A stretch of DNA of 64,000 nucleotides, from the NCBI GenBank assembly GCA_964617905.1, contig CAZTZZ010000002.1, positions 39,534-103,533 of the forward strand. The letters are read 5' to 3'. Under the pieces are notes generated by a model that made no database searches, was not told the DNA's origin, and was given only the letters and a program-made list of their open reading frames with translations. Position numbers and translations under genes: made by a program. Origin of the DNA: GCA-002790365 sp964617905 (lineage in GTDB: Bacteria > Bacteroidota > Ignavibacteria > Ignavibacteriales > Ignavibacteriaceae). This document shows, piece after piece, positions 62,593 to 64,000 of this stretch (the first letter of the stretch is position 1; each line of letters begins with the position of its first letter).

Positions 62593-63943
62593 TTGTATAT
62601 GCTGAAAGAATCTTTAATTTATTTGGTATAAAATTTCTGAGTTTCTCAATGTTTATTACTTTCGTTTCTTTCACAGTTTTAATAATTAAGAAAATTCCTA
62701 TTAATGAAAGAAGTATATTTGCCGCCCACATTCCTATGAAAGGCGAAAGCATATTTCGATTGCCAAGTTTTTCTCCGCCGATTAAAAAAGCCCAGTATAT
62801 TAGAAAGAAAAACAAACTAATACTTGCCGCAACCCCAAAGCCGCCTTTTTTAACTTTTACACCAAGAGGTACTCCTATAATTACAAAAACTATGCAAGCA
62901 AAAGGGAGTGCATATTTTTTATAAATTTCTACCCAATATCCGTTTATTCTTTCATCCAGAAAATTTATCCTGTTATAATTACTTAGAATTATATTCTTGG
63001 CTGTAGTAACATTGCTGATAGCTTTTGCATATAATGCATTATTATTTTGATAACCATTTTTAGTTTGTTTAGAATTTAAGAAAAAGTATTTGTCTACTTG
63101 TTTGTTAAGCGAAATTAAACCTGCTTGTTTTAATTGTTCTAAACTATCTATAATATTTGACATAGCAGTTGTACTTAATTCTCTGTCGCCTCTTGGCACA
63201 CCCGGACCTGATTGCTGGAAAGAAAATTGATCTGCACTCATTATTATTCTGTGTTTTTTAAATAATATTTTTCTGTAGAGATTTTTGTCTGTAATATCCG
63301 ACTGATGTATTTCTCCGTTTTTCAAATCCATAATTAATTTTGTCTGGTCTTTTGAGAAAAACAATTTACCTTCGCGTGCAGTAACAATATCTATTTTGGA
63401 CGGATTTGTATAATTGTAAATAGTTAGGTCAGATAACAAGTTGGTCTTTGGATTAACACCTCTTGATAAAATAGCATAATTAGTTACTTCCTGCGAAAAC
63501 ACGCCCGGCGTTAAAGAAAGAGTAGGCTTCTGTCTGGATATATCCTGCATTAAAATTTTTGCTTTATGGTTCGCATCCGGAAGTACATCATCATTAAATA
63601 AAAAAAGTAAATAGGCTAATACTACACTTGCAAGTATAGGAGCAGCAATCATCCTGTATAAACTTACACCTGATGATTTAATAATTGTAATCTCATCATT
63701 TTGTGCCATATTACCGTATGCCATTAATGTTGCTACAAGAGTCGCCATTGGTATAACTAAGACTACCATCCAAGCTAAGTTAAAAACTATAAGTTTAATT
63801 ATTACCCAAAGCCCCAATCCTTTACCGACTAATCTGTCGGCAAATTTCATTAAAAATTGGAGTAAAAAAATACCCATTAAAGACAGGGTTGCATAAATAA
63901 AAGGGATAAAATGATTTTTAAGTATGTATTTATCTAAAATCAT
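62576..63943 (-). CDS. lptF: LptF/LptG family permease (LptF position)
   Basis: Permease of 455 aa with the same layout, opening MILDKYILKNHFIPFIYATLSLMGIFLLQFLMKFADRLVGKGLG. NDEITIIKSSGVSLYRMIAAP is the conserved coupling-helix segment that docks on LptB. The periplasmic jellyroll is larger than in its partner and includes a Gln/Ser-rich insert. It is upstream of lptG with overlapping ends and so translationally coupled. Confidence 0.9.
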   Translation of the reverse strand: MILDKYILKNHFIPFIYATLSLMGIFLLQFLMKFADRLVGKGLGLWVIIKLIVFNLAWMVVLVIPMATLVATLMAYGNMAQNDEITIIKSSGVSLYRMIAAPILASVVLAYLLFLFNDDVLPDANHKAKILMQDISRQKPTLSLTPGVFSQEVTNYAILSRGVNPKTNLLSDLTIYNYTNPSKIDIVTAREGKLFFSKDQTKLIMDLKNGEIHQSDITDKNLYRKILFKKHRIIMSADQFSFQQSGPGVPRGDRELSTTAMSNIIDSLEQLKQAGLISLNKQVDKYFFLNSKQTKNGYQNNNALYAKAISNVTTAKNIILSNYNRINFLDERINGYWVEIYKKYALPFACIVFVIIGVPLGVKVKKGGFGVAASISLFFFLIYWAFLIGGEKLGNRNMLSPFIGMWAANILLSLIGIFLIIKTVKETKVINIEKLRNFIPNKLKILSAYTNENIR

Positions 63944-63961
63944 GTAAATAATATACTAAAG

Positions 63962-64000
63962 ATGAATAAAAAGAATTTTAAAAATTTTTATAAACGGTCG
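63962..64000 (+). CDS. possible start of a divergent gene, cut by the window end
   Basis: An ATG opens a frame of 13 codons (MNKKNFKNFYKRS) running off the window, divergent from lptF with an 18-base gap. No Shine-Dalgarno is clear. Too short to identify; it may not be real. Confidence 0.3.
   Translation, partial: MNKKNFKNFYKRS

Noticed and set aside
1..64000. CRISPR array, prophage, integrase or insertion sequence
   Set aside because: No regular direct repeats with spacers and no transposase or phage proteins among the genes.

Overview
The window is chromosomal DNA from an AT-rich, Gram-negative bacterium, most likely of the Ignavibacteria/Bacteroidota-Chlorobi group. The pointers are two proteins ending in type IX secretion (T9SS) type A sorting domains with the YPNPFNP signature, a single-gene cytochrome b558-type sdhC with sdhA and sdhB, LptF/LptG permeases, a TonB receptor under a cobalamin riboswitch, and Bacteroidota-style families (DUF4837, DUF6588, DUF2652). 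The placement is inferred from gene content and was not tested by a search. Genes are densely packed, several start with GTG or TTG, and Shine-Dalgarno sequences are often weak. I see no rRNA, CRISPR array, insertion sequence, prophage or integrase.

Layout. 0-5.4 kb: a fatty-acid beta-oxidation operon of the fadN-fadA-fadE type. 5.5-9.8 kb: a minus-strand run of small accessory enzymes (YgjV-like fusion, GNAT, two DUF1801-related proteins, methyltransferase, SDR, small membrane protein). 9.9-12.6 kb: a dienoyl-CoA-reductase-like SDR, a PolB-type exonuclease and a cyclase-like/SRPBCC protein. 12.8-18.8 kb: outer-membrane protein, CapA-like protein, DoxX, isochorismatase-like hydrolase, a divergent pair of a C39-like papain-fold protein and an ATP-grasp ligase, and a HAD phosphatase. 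18.9-21.8 kb: a cobalamin-riboswitch cassette holding a BtuB-like receptor and a DUF6580 membrane protein.

22.0-25.4 kb: sdhCAB. 25.5-30.5 kb: an unknown acidic protein, obg, an M48 lipoprotein, tRNA-Met, secG and a LOG protein. 30.5-34.1 kb (minus strand): M14 carboxypeptidase, ECF sigma factor, anti-sigma-like protein, zinc-ribbon protein and rpsU. 34.2-40.5 kb: a redoxin, DUF2461, a beta-barrel protein, a TPMT-like methyltransferase, a CYTH protein and a large AddB-like nuclease. 40.5-46.0 kb: a T9SS-sorted M1 aminopeptidase, a Cys/Met-metabolism PLP enzyme and an S9 peptidase, with short palindromic repeats between them.

46.2-54.1 kb: a long housekeeping run greA-ribD-ribE-tilS-hpt-ftsH-SEC59-like kinase-DUF4837, many with overlapping ends. 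54.1-57.0 kb: glnE. 57.1-61.5 kb: a T9SS-sorted eight-heme c-type cytochrome divergent from an OmpR-type two-component system. 61.5-63.9 kb: lptF-lptG.

The genes describe an organism that oxidises fatty acids, feeds electrons through succinate dehydrogenase into a menaquinone-type chain, probably scavenges cobamides, secretes or surface-displays peptidases, and may place a multiheme cytochrome on the cell surface. The most promising leads are the riboswitch-controlled DUF6580 protein, the cytochrome with its divergent two-component system, the C39-like/ATP-grasp pair, and the unknown acidic protein upstream of obg.
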